From Mesotaenium endlicherianum (lineage: Eukaryota > Streptophyta > Zygnematophyceae > Zygnematales > Mesotaeniaceae): a DNA stretch of 25,571 bases. The DNA is taken from NCBI GenBank assembly GCA_009602735.1, contig WELA01005647.1, positions 139,334 through 164,904 of the forward strand. Reading direction: 5' to 3'. Shown here piece by piece: positions 1-8,915 of the stretch (the stretch's first letter is position 1; every line of letters begins with the position of its first letter). The position numbers and the translations under genes are program-made. The notes beneath the pieces were generated by a model. It was not told where the DNA came from, made no database searches, and saw nothing but the letters and a program-made list of their open reading frames with translations.

Positions 1-411
1 GGGGGGGTGAGGGGAGGTGGCAGTCGAGAGTGCTGCAGAGCTCCCGGTGCGCTCCCTCCGCCCTGCGGGTGGCGCAGTCCCGTGGCGCCAGGTGGCAGGG
101 CCCCCCGGCAGGAGCTTCGCCGGCGTGGCTGAGGGAGCGTGGTCCTTTTACCTCCTGCTTCCTTGACAGGTGTCATTCCCGGAGAGGCGTATACTTACTC
201 TGCCTGAGTGAGAGCTTCCCAACAAAAATTACAGAAGTGGAGGGCCACACTGGTGCCCCCCCCTTCATGGAGTTGTTAAGAGGGTGTTGTCGAGGATGTG
301 TTGGCGCGTGTTCCTTCGAGCATTTGCTTGGCACATGCTGCGTGGGAGGCTTCACCGGCGTGCCTGTGGGGGGCCTGATGGATACCTACCTCCTCAAAGG
401 AAGAACATCAC

Positions 412-437
412 CTGTGTGTGTGTGTGTGTGTGTGTGC

Positions 438-470
<33 letters not shown>
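412..470. repeat. GT then GA dinucleotide microsatellite
   Basis: An alternating TG run of about 40 bases with one C interruption passes directly into a GA run of about 16 bases. It reads as CA/TC on the minus strand. It is a compound microsatellite and explains the artificial Cys-Val and Thr-His open frames that cross it. Confidence 0.95.
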
Positions 471-536
471 CACAGTGGCGGTGGTGGCTGGCAGTGGTGT
501 TGTTGCGTGTGCAGCTGCGGCTCTGGCTCACAAGCT

Positions 537-766
537 TTGACGTCGAGTTTTGACTTCGGGTTTCGACTTCGAGGCTTGACTTTAAGTTTTGACTTCGAGG
601 TTTGACTTCGGATTGGATTTCGAGGTCTGACTTTGGGTTTTGACTTTGACTTCGACTTCAAGTTTTGACTTCGAGTTCTGACGTCGAGTTTTGACTTTGA
701 GTTTTCACTTCGAGTGGACTTCGAGTTTGACTTCGAGTTTGGACTTTTGACTTTGCACTCTAGTCC
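537..766. repeat. TTTTGACTTCGAG-type minisatellite
   Basis: About 230 bases consist of imperfect copies of a unit close to TTTTGACTTCGAG, with units of 6 to 13 bases and interruptions such as TTCGGG and TTTAAG. On the minus strand it reads AAGTCAAAACTCG and keeps a frame rich in Lys-Ser open throughout, inside the frame 386-1168. A related GTCAAAGTCAAC repeat occurs on the plus strand at 23948-24024, inside the PPR open frame. No protein function is implied. Confidence 0.85.
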
Positions 767-1299
767 GGCTCCAGTTTCAACTTTGCTTCGCACTGCCTCG
801 TGCAACCCTTGCTGGCAGAAGAGCTGGCAGGTTGCCAGGAGGGGCATGAAGCATGACGTGGCGAAGCCAGGTGGAGGCCAGAGGAGGAGGCCAGGGAGGG
901 CGTCAGGCTGGTAGAGGGACCGGCCGGGCGTCAGGAGGCGCAGTGTGTGGGGAAGCCTGAGGAGGAACCCTGAGGAGGAGGGCTGGGGCAAGCGAGAGGA
1001 TACCAAGGGGCTGGCAGAGAGGGTGGCAGGGGGGCTGCCAGCTGGCAGAGAGGGAGGCTGGCTGCACTCACTCAAGGAGCATGCTTGAGGGAAGACGAGT
1101 GACGAATGACGAGTGACGAGCAGCTGCAGGGGAGCTTGAAGCTTACCACCCTGCGAGAGGGCCTGCACAGAGATGATGACACCACGTCACAAGCACGCAC
1201 AGTCGCTCAGCAGGCTTTCACACTGAAGGGTAGACTCGTTTTTTCTGCCCATCAGGCCCTAGGCCCTGCCGTGAGGAGTGGCCGATGCGAACACCACTT

Positions 1300-2680
1300 A
1301 TGTGAGGGTTTGCCTATCAGGAAGTCAAGTCACAGACTATATCCAACTTCTTCCCAGACCTCATTTTTGTTGTTTGGAAGTTCAGTGAGAAGCAACACAA
1401 GAACCACAACGCACACCAAGCTCGCACAACACTTTAGGAAGAGACGCAAGCAAAGAGGTATATATGCATGAATGTATATGCACATATATACACATATATG
1501 TCTACTCAAGAGCTGAAAATACACGTACTAGGCAGTCAACGTGAATTTTCAGGAGCAGAACAAAGGAGCTGCAACTTCACGAGTAGGCTATGGAGGAATA
1601 AAGACATCACCCGTAACAAGGGAACTTCAAGAAATGGCAGAGACCTACATATTCTTTAAGAGGTGCGCTAACTAGTGATTCAGTACTTTCTTCTTTATTA
1701 CTCTTCAACGTGTTTCAAGTTGTCGCAATTGTACTTCAACTCTTACAAGGGACTGCTAAGGACAGGTTCTGTAGTGTATTCTCTTCCATGTAAAGTCTGC
1801 AGTGAACTTATCCGATGCATTTGAACACAAAGAATCACACTTTGTGATATTTGACGACAGAGATTATGTAAGGGGGAAAATACCGCGTGTGGAGAATCCA
1901 ACCTTCTTGCAATGTACGCCAGTACAGAGGACGTGATGAAACAGCACATGTAGGGTGATTTTCCGCACGAAGGGAGCCTCCGCGGACATAACCAAAACAC
2001 CACATAAGCATTTCTTCGACCGCTTTCAAGAAGCTCTGGGATGGCGATAGTATGAGCTACGTGAGCTCAAGTCATTTGTAACCTCTTCCGCGGCTATTTC
2101 AAGAAAGCCCGCGTAAGACCAACACACACACTACTGGGTTATGACTCGTGACCACTTTTGTGACTTTCAGTCTCGCTATTGCAACACCGACAATCTTGGA
2201 GTGACTCGAGAAAAGCGCGAAGTAGTCGGAGGCCGGAGAGGATTCCACTCAAGGCGCGCACGTCGGACGAGCCCAGAGTCAAGCAGAAGGCGGGCTATAT
2301 TTCAACCGGTATTCGCGGAAGAGTTTTTCGAGAAATACGCTAATAAAATCGGTGAGGAAAACGAAATACGTGCGTCCTCCGATCCCCCCAAAACGCCCCC
2401 AAACGGAACTTCTTCGAAGAAACCAATTCCTCCCCCATGGTTCGCAAAAAACGCAATCCGAGGTCGCGAGCATGGGTTGGATAACAACAAAAACAATGAA
2501 GCCCACGTTTCACTTTCTACCTTCTTACGCACTCGTACCCAAATCTGCTCAAGCCACCTTCTTAACGACTCTTTCGGAGTTCTTATGAGCTTTCGTCATA
2601 GTTTTTTTAGTAACATCGCATGCCGAGATGACGTAAATACGACATAGACATTGACTCCCTTACTCAATTTCCAAGTGCAC
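1300..2680. other. AT-richer intergenic DNA, no recognised gene
   Basis: A TA/CA-rich patch lies at about 1457-1503. Open frames here are short and none shows a domain I recognise. The longest is a plus-strand frame at 2141-2647 (168 codons); its composition (RRR, PPK and NNKNN patches) does not suggest a family, and overlapping frames of similar quality lie on the minus strand at 2279-2532. I treat the stretch as non-coding or as decayed repeat. Confidence 0.5.
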
Positions 2681-3457
2681 GCGTGCACGCAATTTTTCAC
2701 AGCACACCTGTTGCATTTATCTTGCACAATATGCAACATCAAATAATGGAATTAGCCCTCAAAGATGCGAATCTCAGCTTAAGTAGCCCTCAACTTCTCA
2801 TTTATTCAAAAGTAGCCCTCGCGCATGTAAACCTCCACAGTCTCAGACCTAAGTGTCGGTCATCCATAACAAACAATTTCACACGTAAACACACCAGACA
2901 TACACTTTTTCCTTACACTTTCTTCTGTACTACAAAACCAAAACTTTCACGCGAGAAACCAAAACAATCACTGGCACACAGGAAACAAGTAAAAGTCTAT
3001 GTATGAAAATTTGTGACGCATGAAATTTTGTGGCCCTTTGGTGCGAACAAACCTTCACTTCAATCCCGTCATCTTTAGTTGACCACCTGCCCAATCACTT
3101 TGTTCTAAAAAGCTTAAAATTATGAACGAGTGATACTCCTCGCTCCCTAGTCGCATTGTCTTCCTTATCAACCCGGCAGCCGTCCCTATTTTGACTTGGA
3201 CATGGTGCTCGAAGGCGACACATCTGCAACAATTGTGGCGATTTGGGAGACTTAACGCACAACGCAATCTACTGCCGACTACCTTTACCCAAGTAAGTTG
3301 TCTTTAATTGTTCTCCCATAGATATTGGGCTAATTCCTAGGCCATGAAGAAGGTCGTTGTAATAGCGACCAATTGGCTAAGGGGACAGCGAATTATGCGA
3401 GGACGAAAGTAGGTGGGGGGAACTGCATGTTGATAAGAAATTGAAGTGGTTTAGTGG
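2681..3457. other. Repeat-derived DNA left of the piggyBac insertion
   Basis: AT-rich sequence without a supported gene. It contains the AATTAGCCCTC-type repeat listed separately and ends at the TTAA target site of the piggyBac-like element. The sequence just left of TTAA (GGTTTAGTGG) and just right of the element (CAAGGGGCC) would have been adjacent before insertion. Confidence 0.5.
2747..2822 (+). repeat. Dispersed repeat containing AATTAGCCCTCAAAGATGCG
   Basis: About 48 bases at the start are nearly identical to 20537-20584 on the same strand, sharing TGGAATTAGCCCTCAAAGAT and a second AAGTAGCCCTC a little further on. The last part (TTTATTCAAAAGTAGCCCTC) is also the near reverse complement of 14670-14698. 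It is therefore a scattered repeat-family fragment that appears in both orientations around the piggyBac insertion. Confidence 0.8.
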
Positions 3458-3461
3458 TTAA
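3458..3461. other. TTAA target-site duplication, left copy
   Basis: TTAA lies immediately outside the CACTAGA terminus and is repeated at 14649-14652 on the other side. TTAA duplication is the hallmark of piggyBac-superfamily insertion. Confidence 0.75.
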
Positions 3462-3734
3462 CACTAGAACGTCCGGTAAACCATATTTGGAGCAATACAC
3501 ATATTCTGGTGCAGTTAGGAAGCCCTCTGGTTTAAGTTGCCAATTCTTTAATACTCAATATTTTTACTTGATTCTTAGCTCAAACAATTGCAAATATCGC
3601 ATACATACTGGGATTAGATTGGCAACCCTAACCGACAAGTAGTCGCGAAGTTATGAGTGTGAAACAAAGTGCAAAAAGTTGTTGCACATTGAAAATGTGT
3701 GTTCGAACAGCACTGATATTGTCGAATCTGAGCC

Positions 3735-3739
3735 AGGGG
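3735..3739. other. AGGGG target-site duplication, left copy
   Basis: The five bases AGGGG directly precede the left LTR and recur directly after the right LTR at 10856-10860. A 5-bp duplication is normal for Ty3/gypsy integration and shows both ends of one insertion are intact. Confidence 0.95.
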
Positions 3740-3906
3740 TGTTACGTTTCTGCTTTTCGAGAGGATCTTTCCTCGGTATTCTAGGAATATTTAATTCAAG
3801 TGGAAGGAAAATCTGTATAATTGTGCAAATCGACGAATACTCGAAAGAGCGAAAATGTAAACTAACGTAGAATGTGTGCTTGTGAGAGTTGCACTCACAA
3901 TGACTC

Positions 3907-3928
3907 TTGCAAGTATATATACTTGCAA
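3907..3928. promoter_or_regulatory. 22-bp perfect palindrome with TATATATA core
   Basis: The sequence reads the same on both strands, with arms TTGCAAG around a TATATATA centre. On the minus strand it lies about 170 bases before the end of the LTR, so it would place a start about 30 bases further on and leave an R-U5 of roughly 140 bases, a plausible layout. Being a palindrome, it could in principle serve either direction. Promoter function is inferred only. Confidence 0.5.
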
Positions 3929-4192
3929 ATCTTGAGGCACTGGAGTGCTTCGAGTCACCACCTAGGGCACAGGTTCATGTTCAACGAAAACGGACGAAAG
4001 GTTACAAAACCGTTCGGCCGAATGCTCCAAACGAGCCGTTTGGACGTTTGGAGACTTTTCGACGGTTTTCCGAAATAACCGTTTCACGCCAAACGGGCGT
4101 ATTCGCGTTCACGCGACTTTTGAAAAGCCGCGATGGTTCGCGGAGTCGCGTACACTTACTTTCGCCATGAACCGGTAGTTACGAATAACTAC

Positions 4193-4252
4193 TTCGCCAA
4201 TTGGTTAGGTGTGAACGTTTCAAACGACGAGTCGCGGGTTCGAATCCGCTCG
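4193..4252 (+). other. tRNA-like segment with D-arm and B-box, antisense within the LTR
   Basis: A canonical D-arm can be drawn at 4195-4211: stem CGCC/GGTG closing a loop AATTGGTTA with the invariant A14, GG18-19 and A21. It is followed at tRNA-like spacing by a perfect B-box GGTTCGAATCC (4237-4247). The position of the anticodon loop would be TTTCAAA. The anticodon and T stems pair poorly and no acceptor stem forms, so this is a tRNA-derived or Pol III promoter-like relic and not a tRNA gene. It is read on the plus strand, opposite to the retrotransposon. Confidence 0.5.
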
Positions 4253-4661
4253 GATGCAAAGTCGCTTTGCATATTAATTGTTGTTTGAATTTTACGACGC
4301 TTTCTCCGTATTAACGACTGGTCGTAAATGCGAAGTTTGTGACTGTGCATTATCCGAAATAATGACAATCAAATCAACTTAATCAATCCGTGATTTATTA
4401 AGTTATCATCTCATAATTAATCAAAGTAACTTTATGAATAATTATGTCGTACTTTTGCGAAGTAGTCGAGTTACGTTACGACGCTTTTGCAATAGTATCT
4501 TGGTCGTTTCGCCAATCGACCAGGAATTAATCGACACACACCTGTGACGAATAATTGAATGTGATGCAATCATATATCAAATAATATGATAAATAGTATA
4601 ACGTACTTTAGGTAATTGGGAAAACGTCCCAAATACGCCTAAAATAGCTCGGATCGTTACA

Positions 4662-4674
4662 CTCCTCCCCCCTT
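4662..4674 (-). other. Polypurine tract of the chromovirus
   Basis: On the minus strand this reads AAGGGGGGAGGAG and directly abuts the 3' LTR. That is the expected position and composition for the primer of plus-strand DNA synthesis in an LTR retrotransposon. Confidence 0.93.
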
Positions 4675-4802
4675 AAAAGAACTTAACGTCCTCGTTAAGC
4701 GTACGTCTTTTAAGTCTTAAAGTGTCAATACTAGTCGTGACTAGCGTAAAACAGTGGGTGAGCGATTGGACTATGCATCATCACAGTGACGTAAAAGAGC
4801 GT

Positions 4803-6725
4803 TTACTTGGCCGCGTCCCTTTTGCGTTTGTTCTTTGGTGTACGAAGCGCGCCTGGTAGCACACCTGCCTTAGCGCAGAACTCTTGAGCTTGAGCCCATC
4901 GTAACCAATATCCTTGAACCAAGTCCTTACAATTAAGTAGGATCTCATCTTGAGGTTCGTACGAATTCCAACTTGAATCGTAATCGAGCCATTTGATCAA
5001 AAGCTCCACTCGAGGAGGCTTATGACGAGTGTAGCGGTGGCCTAACACCTCCTCTACATCCCAGGCTTTATCATCATCGTCGAGTTCCAACTCTGGTGCT
5101 TGTGGCTGATAGCGGCCATCGGACCTAAACAGTTTTAGTAAACTGACATGGAACACAGGATGCGTTCGCCCCATGGATTTAGGCAAATCCAGTCGATATG
5201 CAACAGGTCCAACCTTTGCAGTTACGATAAAAGGGCCTACCCAACGAGGCAGAAGCTTGCGCTTTCCTGGGTGCTTGAGTTGTAGGTTTTTAGTTTGCAA
5301 AAGTACTTTATTGCCAACTTCAAAACTTAACTCAGTCCTGTGCGTGTCAGCAAACGTTTTCTGTCGGTCTCGAGCAGCGGCCAAGGCCAACTTCGCGTTC
5401 TTGTGCACCTCTTGAAGAGAGTGGACAAAGAGGCGTGCACTTGGTACTCTCATGGTTGACATCCCCATCTGACCATGAACTACGTGTGTCAGGGGAGTGT
5501 GCGGATGTCGCCCATAATTAAGAAAAAACGGAGTTTCCTTAACACTTTCCTGATAAGCATTATTAACTGCGAACTCTGCGGCTGAAAGGAGGGTGTCCCA
5601 ATCGTCTTGACGAGGATTCACATGATGCCTAAGGAATTGTTGCAAAACGCGGTTCAAACGTTCAGTCTGACCATCGGTCTGAGGATGGAAGCTAGTTGAC
5701 ATCTTAAGGTTCGTGCCAAAATGCGAGCAAACTTCCTGCCAGAAGTGACTCGTAAATCGACTATCACGATCGCTTATGATCTCTTTAGGCATGCCATGTA
5801 ACTTGAACACGTGATCCACGAAGAGACGCGCGGTCTCGACTGCATCAAGCGATGGTTTAGTGGCCACAAAGTGGACCATCTTAGTGAAACGATCGACGAT
5901 CGTTAACACCCCATTGTGTCCTCTATCAGTGGTAGGCAATTCAACGACAAAGTCGAGGCTTATGCTTTCCCAAGGAGCACCTGCAAGTTCCAATGGTTGC
6001 AACTTCCCAGCTGGCCACGTATGGCTAGGCTTATTCCTTTGACATGTCGCGCAGTTGACGATGTACTCAGTAACATCAACCTTGAGGGACGGCCAAATGT
6101 ACCCTCGGCGCAAAAGATGTAAGGTTTTGGTAATTCCATGATGACCTGAGTAAGGAGAGTCATGCGCTTCTCGTAGGAGCTCATGTCTTACTCGGCCTTC
6201 TGGGACAGCAATGCGCCCATTGTGCCACCAAAAACCGTCCTCAAACGTATAGTCTGAGTGTCCTTTCCTTTTGTCCATTCTGTCCATCGTTGTGGCTACA
6301 CCACTCAGGTCGGAACCCTGGAGATCTAGGAAAAACGGATCTTTGAGATAGCCTTCGTGAAATAGTTGATGCAGGTGAAGTACTTCAGAAGTTTGCATGC
6401 TACCCAAATCGGGTTGGCCCGCGTCACCAGGCCTGGCAACGCCAGTCGTCTGGAGGGGTACAGAAGAATCAAGGGTGGCCGCCCTCGAAACCTGACCATT
6501 TCGTCCTTGCAAACTCGCAACAGTCCCCAACATCAAGTGGTGAAGGGGAATTCGACTTAAAGGGTCCGCAACATTATTGCGACCAGGGCGATACGCCCAG
6601 TTAAAGTGGAATCGTTGCAAGAACTCAGACCATCTCGTCTGGCGCCTCGATAGCGTTGGCTGTATTTGAAAGAAGGTATTTGGACAGTGATCCGTAACCA
6701 CGGTCAAACCCTTGCAACCTTCCAA
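4803..6725 (-). CDS. pol: pol C-terminal part: RNase H end, integrase, chromodomain
   Basis: An uninterrupted 640-codon frame. Residues 1-60 are the end of RNase H (VVTDH at 9-13 and NNVADPLSR at 50-58). The integrase zinc-binding motif is H188, H195, C225, C228. The catalytic triad is D258 (ISLDF), D319 (IISDRD) and E355 (TDGQTERLN), with 35 residues between the second D and E, so the core looks intact. A GPF motif at 497-499 belongs to the module after the core. A chromodomain follows at about 553-605 with W555, W579 and W586, preceded by four Asp. Chromodomains of this class are thought to direct integration to modified histones. The first Met is internal; the frame continues from an upstream pol segment in the same reading frame and broken only at the N at 6894. 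The stop lies at 4803, about 130 bases before the polypurine tract. Confidence 0.95.
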   Translation of the reverse strand: MEGCKGLTVVTDHCPNTFFQIQPTLSRRQTRWSEFLQRFHFNWAYRPGRNNVADPLSRIPLHHLMLGTVASLQGRNGQVSRAATLDSSVPLQTTGVARPGDAGQPDLGSMQTSEVLHLHQLFHEGYLKDPFFLDLQGSDLSGVATTMDRMDKRKGHSDYTFEDGFWWHNGRIAVPEGRVRHELLREAHDSPYSGHHGITKTLHLLRRGYIWPSLKVDVTEYIVNCATCQRNKPSHTWPAGKLQPLELAGAPWESISLDFVVELPTTDRGHNGVLTIVDRFTKMVHFVATKPSLDAVETARLFVDHVFKLHGMPKEIISDRDSRFTSHFWQEVCSHFGTNLKMSTSFHPQTDGQTERLNRVLQQFLRHHVNPRQDDWDTLLSAAEFAVNNAYQESVKETPFFLNYGRHPHTPLTHVVHGQMGMSTMRVPSARLFVHSLQEVHKNAKLALAAARDRQKTFADTHRTELSFEVGNKVLLQTKNLQLKHPGKRKLLPRWVGPFIVTAKVGPVAYRLDLPKSMGRTHPVFHVSLLKLFRSDGRYQPQAPELELDDDDKAWDVEEVLGHRYTRHKPPRVELLIKWLDYDSSWNSYEPQDEILLNCKDLVQGYWLRWAQAQEFCAKAGVLPGALRTPKNKRKRDAAK

Positions 6726-6884
6726 ATAACATCGCCAAGTCTTTAAAGCATATATGACCGCCCAGAGCTCCTGCTCTGTCGTTGAGTAATTTTGTTCGGC
6801 GGGTGTCAGCTTTCGACTCTCAAAACTGATGGGCTTGCCTGCCTGCAGCAGAACAGCCCCTACTCCAACACCAGACGCATCTGC

Positions 6885-6903
6885 GACTACCTCNAACTAG
6901 CTC
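6885..6903. other. Single N flanked by near-duplicate 9-mers
   Basis: An N at 6894 separates GACTACCTC from AACTAGCTC, which match at 7 of 9 positions. The RNase H reading frame changes exactly here by the length of one unit plus the N (10 bases). This looks like two overlapping contig ends joined without merging. Confidence 0.7.
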
Positions 6904-7217
6904 GTAAGGCAATTCGGGATCGGCTAATGAGAGAAGTGGCGCATTAGTGAGTGCATACTTAATGCGCTCAAACGCAATTTGCGTATTCTCATTCCAAATG
7001 AACGTCGTATCTTTCCTCGTCAAAGCAGTGAGTGGCGCGGCCATCACTGAGTAACCTTGCATAAACTTACGAAAGTAGTTTGCAAACCCAAGGAATGAAC
7101 GTACAGGATGCACATCGGTCGGGACGGGCCAATCTGCGACACACGCAATCTTGGCTGGGTCAGGGCGCACCCCTTTCGAACCCACTATGTGCCCGAGGTA
7201 CAAAAGTTCATCCTTTA

Positions 7218-7238
7218 GGAAGGAACANAGAAGGAATA
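7218..7238. other. Single N flanked by near-duplicate 10-mers
   Basis: An N at 7228 separates GGAAGGAACA from AGAAGGAATA, matching at 8 of 10 positions. The RT frame shifts here by the 11 bases of one unit plus the N. Same interpretation as at 6894. Confidence 0.7.
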
Positions 7239-7505
7239 TTTCTTGAGCTTAGCGTATAGCCCTTGCTCACGAAGGATTTGCAACACCACCTCGAGGTGCT
7301 TGTAGTGTTCGTCCTTGTTCTTTGAATAGACCAGGATATCGTCGAGGTAAACCTAGACAAATTTCCCCAAATATGGTCGAAACAAATCATTCATCGTGCT
7401 TTGGAATGTCGCGGGTGCATTGGTAAGTCCAAAACTTAGGACTTTGTATTGGAAGTGCCCAATAGGCGTACGAAACGCTGTCTTGGGGACATCCTCAGGT
7501 GTGAT

Positions 7506-8915
7506 TCATACCTGATGATAGCCATGGGCTAAATCAAGCGAGGAGAACACGCATGCCCCTTGCAGCGAATCAAACAAGTCATCAATGCGAGGTAACGAAT
7601 AGCGGTTCTTGACCGTTATGTTGTTCAACGCACGATAATCAATGCACATCCTAAGCGTCCCATCTTTCTTTAGAACAAAGAGTATGGGTGCCCCAAATGG
7701 AGAAGAGCTCGGCTCAATCCATCCTTTCTCAAGCAAATCGCTAATTTGGTCTTTCATCTCGGTCATCTCCAACGGGCTGAGGCGATAAATCGGCCGCCAA
7801 GTTGGGAGAGCATCAGGAACGAGAGGAATCGTATGTCCAATACCCCTATCAGGTGGAAGCCCAGGTGGTATTTTATTTGGAAACACTGACTTGTACTTTT
7901 GCAAAAGAGCAGAAAGTTCAGACGTGAGTGTTTCTTCATGACCAGTCAAATCTATCATAGGCTCCTCTTTGGGGAGCGAAGTGACTGGGGAATCAGGTCT
8001 TAGTAATCCAAAGAAAACATTTTGACCTTGCTTTGCCAAACGTCTAGCTTGCTTTATGGACAATAGAAGAGTCTTTGGAGGACTTTCGAAGGCCATATCG
8101 GGCTTAAGCGACTGAAGAGTAATCTTCCTTGTCCCTTTGCGCACAATGCATGTCTTTTGACTAAAGTCAAGCAATGCACATGTTTGCGTAAGCCAAGTCG
8201 TACCCAAAATTGCATCAATACCATCGGGCAACTCAGTAACGTAGAATTGTTCATGGCCGATGTATGATTGCACCTTGAGTTGCAACTTTATCTTTCCAAT
8301 AATACAAGCTAACGATCCATCGCCAAGGCGAAGTTCCTCGTTCTTGAGTGTTGGAATCAACTTCATCCCTTGTGTAAAACGTGCACTAATGAAGCTCACT
8401 GATGCGCCTGAATCAATGATTGTAAAGCATGACTTGCCTGAAACTTTCGCGTCAAACGTCATACTTAAACCCAAAGAAGCATTATGCATCACCAACAATG
8501 TCCTCTCCTTGAGAGGAAGGTGGAAATTATGGAGCTCCTTTACCAAAATTCCATTTTGCATTGTCGATCGCGCTTGAAACCGAGTGATCGGGTCAAAGTA
8601 CCAGCGCTTGTTTGTGAACGCCGCAATATAAATTGGAGCGAGACACTTGTGCATTTTCCTTAGTCGTGCCAAGTGTGCGAAACACTTTTCGAGGTTAGGA
8701 TCATGCGGCTGAAAGTGCAAGAACATGGAATCATGGATGCACTCGAGTTCCATAAACTCAGCAAAGCTCAACACTTGCATACAAATATATTCGTTTCGAA
8801 TTATATTTATATCGGGTATGCCAGAGTGTACAAGAACCTTTGGTGCTTGCGAACAAACACCTAGAAGTTCCTGCTCACTAAGTCGTGTTGTCAATAGCTC
8901 AGAAGAAATTGGCAC
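7506..8915 (-). CDS. pol: pol N-terminal part: aspartic protease and RT fingers
   Basis: A 469-codon open frame. Residues 1-150 are not recognised; there is no CCHC zinc knuckle and no capsid-like sequence. A retropepsin-type protease follows, with DSGAS at 168-172 as the catalytic Asp motif and AILGTTWL at 235-242 as the flap-distal ILG motif. RT begins near residue 370 with the typical run to [18 protein letters not shown], then MCIDYRALN and [10 protein letters not shown]. It ends at [12 protein letters not shown], where a TGA (7506-7508) replaces a sense codon inside the conserved palm motif. RT homology resumes downstream in the same frame. The enzyme would cleave the polyprotein and copy RNA into DNA, but this copy is interrupted. 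The start Met is the first in the open frame; a fused upstream frame is not seen. Confidence 0.93.
   Translation of the reverse strand: MPISSELLTTRLSEQELLGVCSQAPKVLVHSGIPDINIIRNEYICMQVLSFAEFMELECIHDSMFLHFQPHDPNLEKCFAHLARLRKMHKCLAPIYIAAFTNKRWYFDPITRFQARSTMQNGILVKELHNFHLPLKERTLLVMHNASLGLSMTFDAKVSGKSCFTIIDSGASVSFISARFTQGMKLIPTLKNEELRLGDGSLACIIGKIKLQLKVQSYIGHEQFYVTELPDGIDAILGTTWLTQTCALLDFSQKTCIVRKGTRKITLQSLKPDMAFESPPKTLLLSIKQARRLAKQGQNVFFGLLRPDSPVTSLPKEEPMIDLTGHEETLTSELSALLQKYKSVFPNKIPPGLPPDRGIGHTIPLVPDALPTWRPIYRLSPLEMTEMKDQISDLLEKGWIEPSSSPFGAPILFVLKKDGTLRMCIDYRALNNITVKNRYSLPRIDDLFDSLQGACVFSSLDLAHGYHQV

Larger units (their letters stand above)
1..1300. other. GC-rich flanking DNA, no supported gene
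   Basis: This stretch is G-rich on the plus strand and full of purine-rich low-complexity sequence (runs of GAGG, GGCAGAG and GACGAGTGAC). It contains a microsatellite and a minisatellite listed separately. Long open frames exist on both strands, for example a 260-codon minus-strand frame at 386-1168. They run through the simple repeats, show no domain I recognise, and are expected by chance in GC-rich repetitive DNA. The composition resembles the far right end of the window and differs from the AT-rich transposon block between, so both ends may be host DNA outside the repeat cluster. Confidence 0.6.
3740..4661 (-). repeat. LTR at the left end (3' LTR of the element)
   Basis: 922 bases starting TGTTACG and ending CGTTACA. 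It is identical in length to the copy at 9934-10855, with about eight substitutions and no indels seen by eye (for example T at 3782 against A at 9976). The outer edge touches the AGGGG duplication and the inner edge touches the polypurine tract. It contains a palindromic TATA region, several CGTTT-rich short repeats and a tRNA-like segment. Confidence 0.97.
6726..7505 (-). pseudogene. pol: pol middle part: RT catalytic core to RNase H, broken frame
   Basis: Translation in pieces gives the RT active-site motif YLDDILVYS (near 7325-7349) and the thumb motif YLGHIVG (near 7180-7200), followed by the RNase H start with ADASGVGVG and the TEQELWAV motif near the junction with the integrase frame. 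Four interruptions are visible. TGA at 7506-7508 and TAG at 7353-7355 are in-frame stops in otherwise good RT sequence. Ambiguous bases at 7228 and 6894 each coincide with a frame change. At both N positions the bases on either side are near-duplicate 9-10-mers, which suggests an assembly join. The two stop codons are independent of this and would by themselves inactivate RT in this copy. Confidence 0.9.

Noticed and set aside
386..1168. 260-codon minus-strand frame with Lys-Ser repeats
   Set aside because: It consists of the minisatellite, the CA microsatellite and GC-rich low-complexity sequence, with no domain; openness follows from repeat composition.
2141..2647. 168-codon plus-strand frame as a gene
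   Set aside because: No family recognised and competing frames overlap on the other strand; no supporting signals.
3872..4170. Frames in the LTR, repeated at 10066-10364
   Set aside because: They lie antisense inside the LTRs and are duplicated only because the LTR is.
4193..4252. A genuine tRNA gene in the LTR
   Set aside because: The acceptor stem is absent and the anticodon and T stems pair poorly, although the D-arm and B-box are good.
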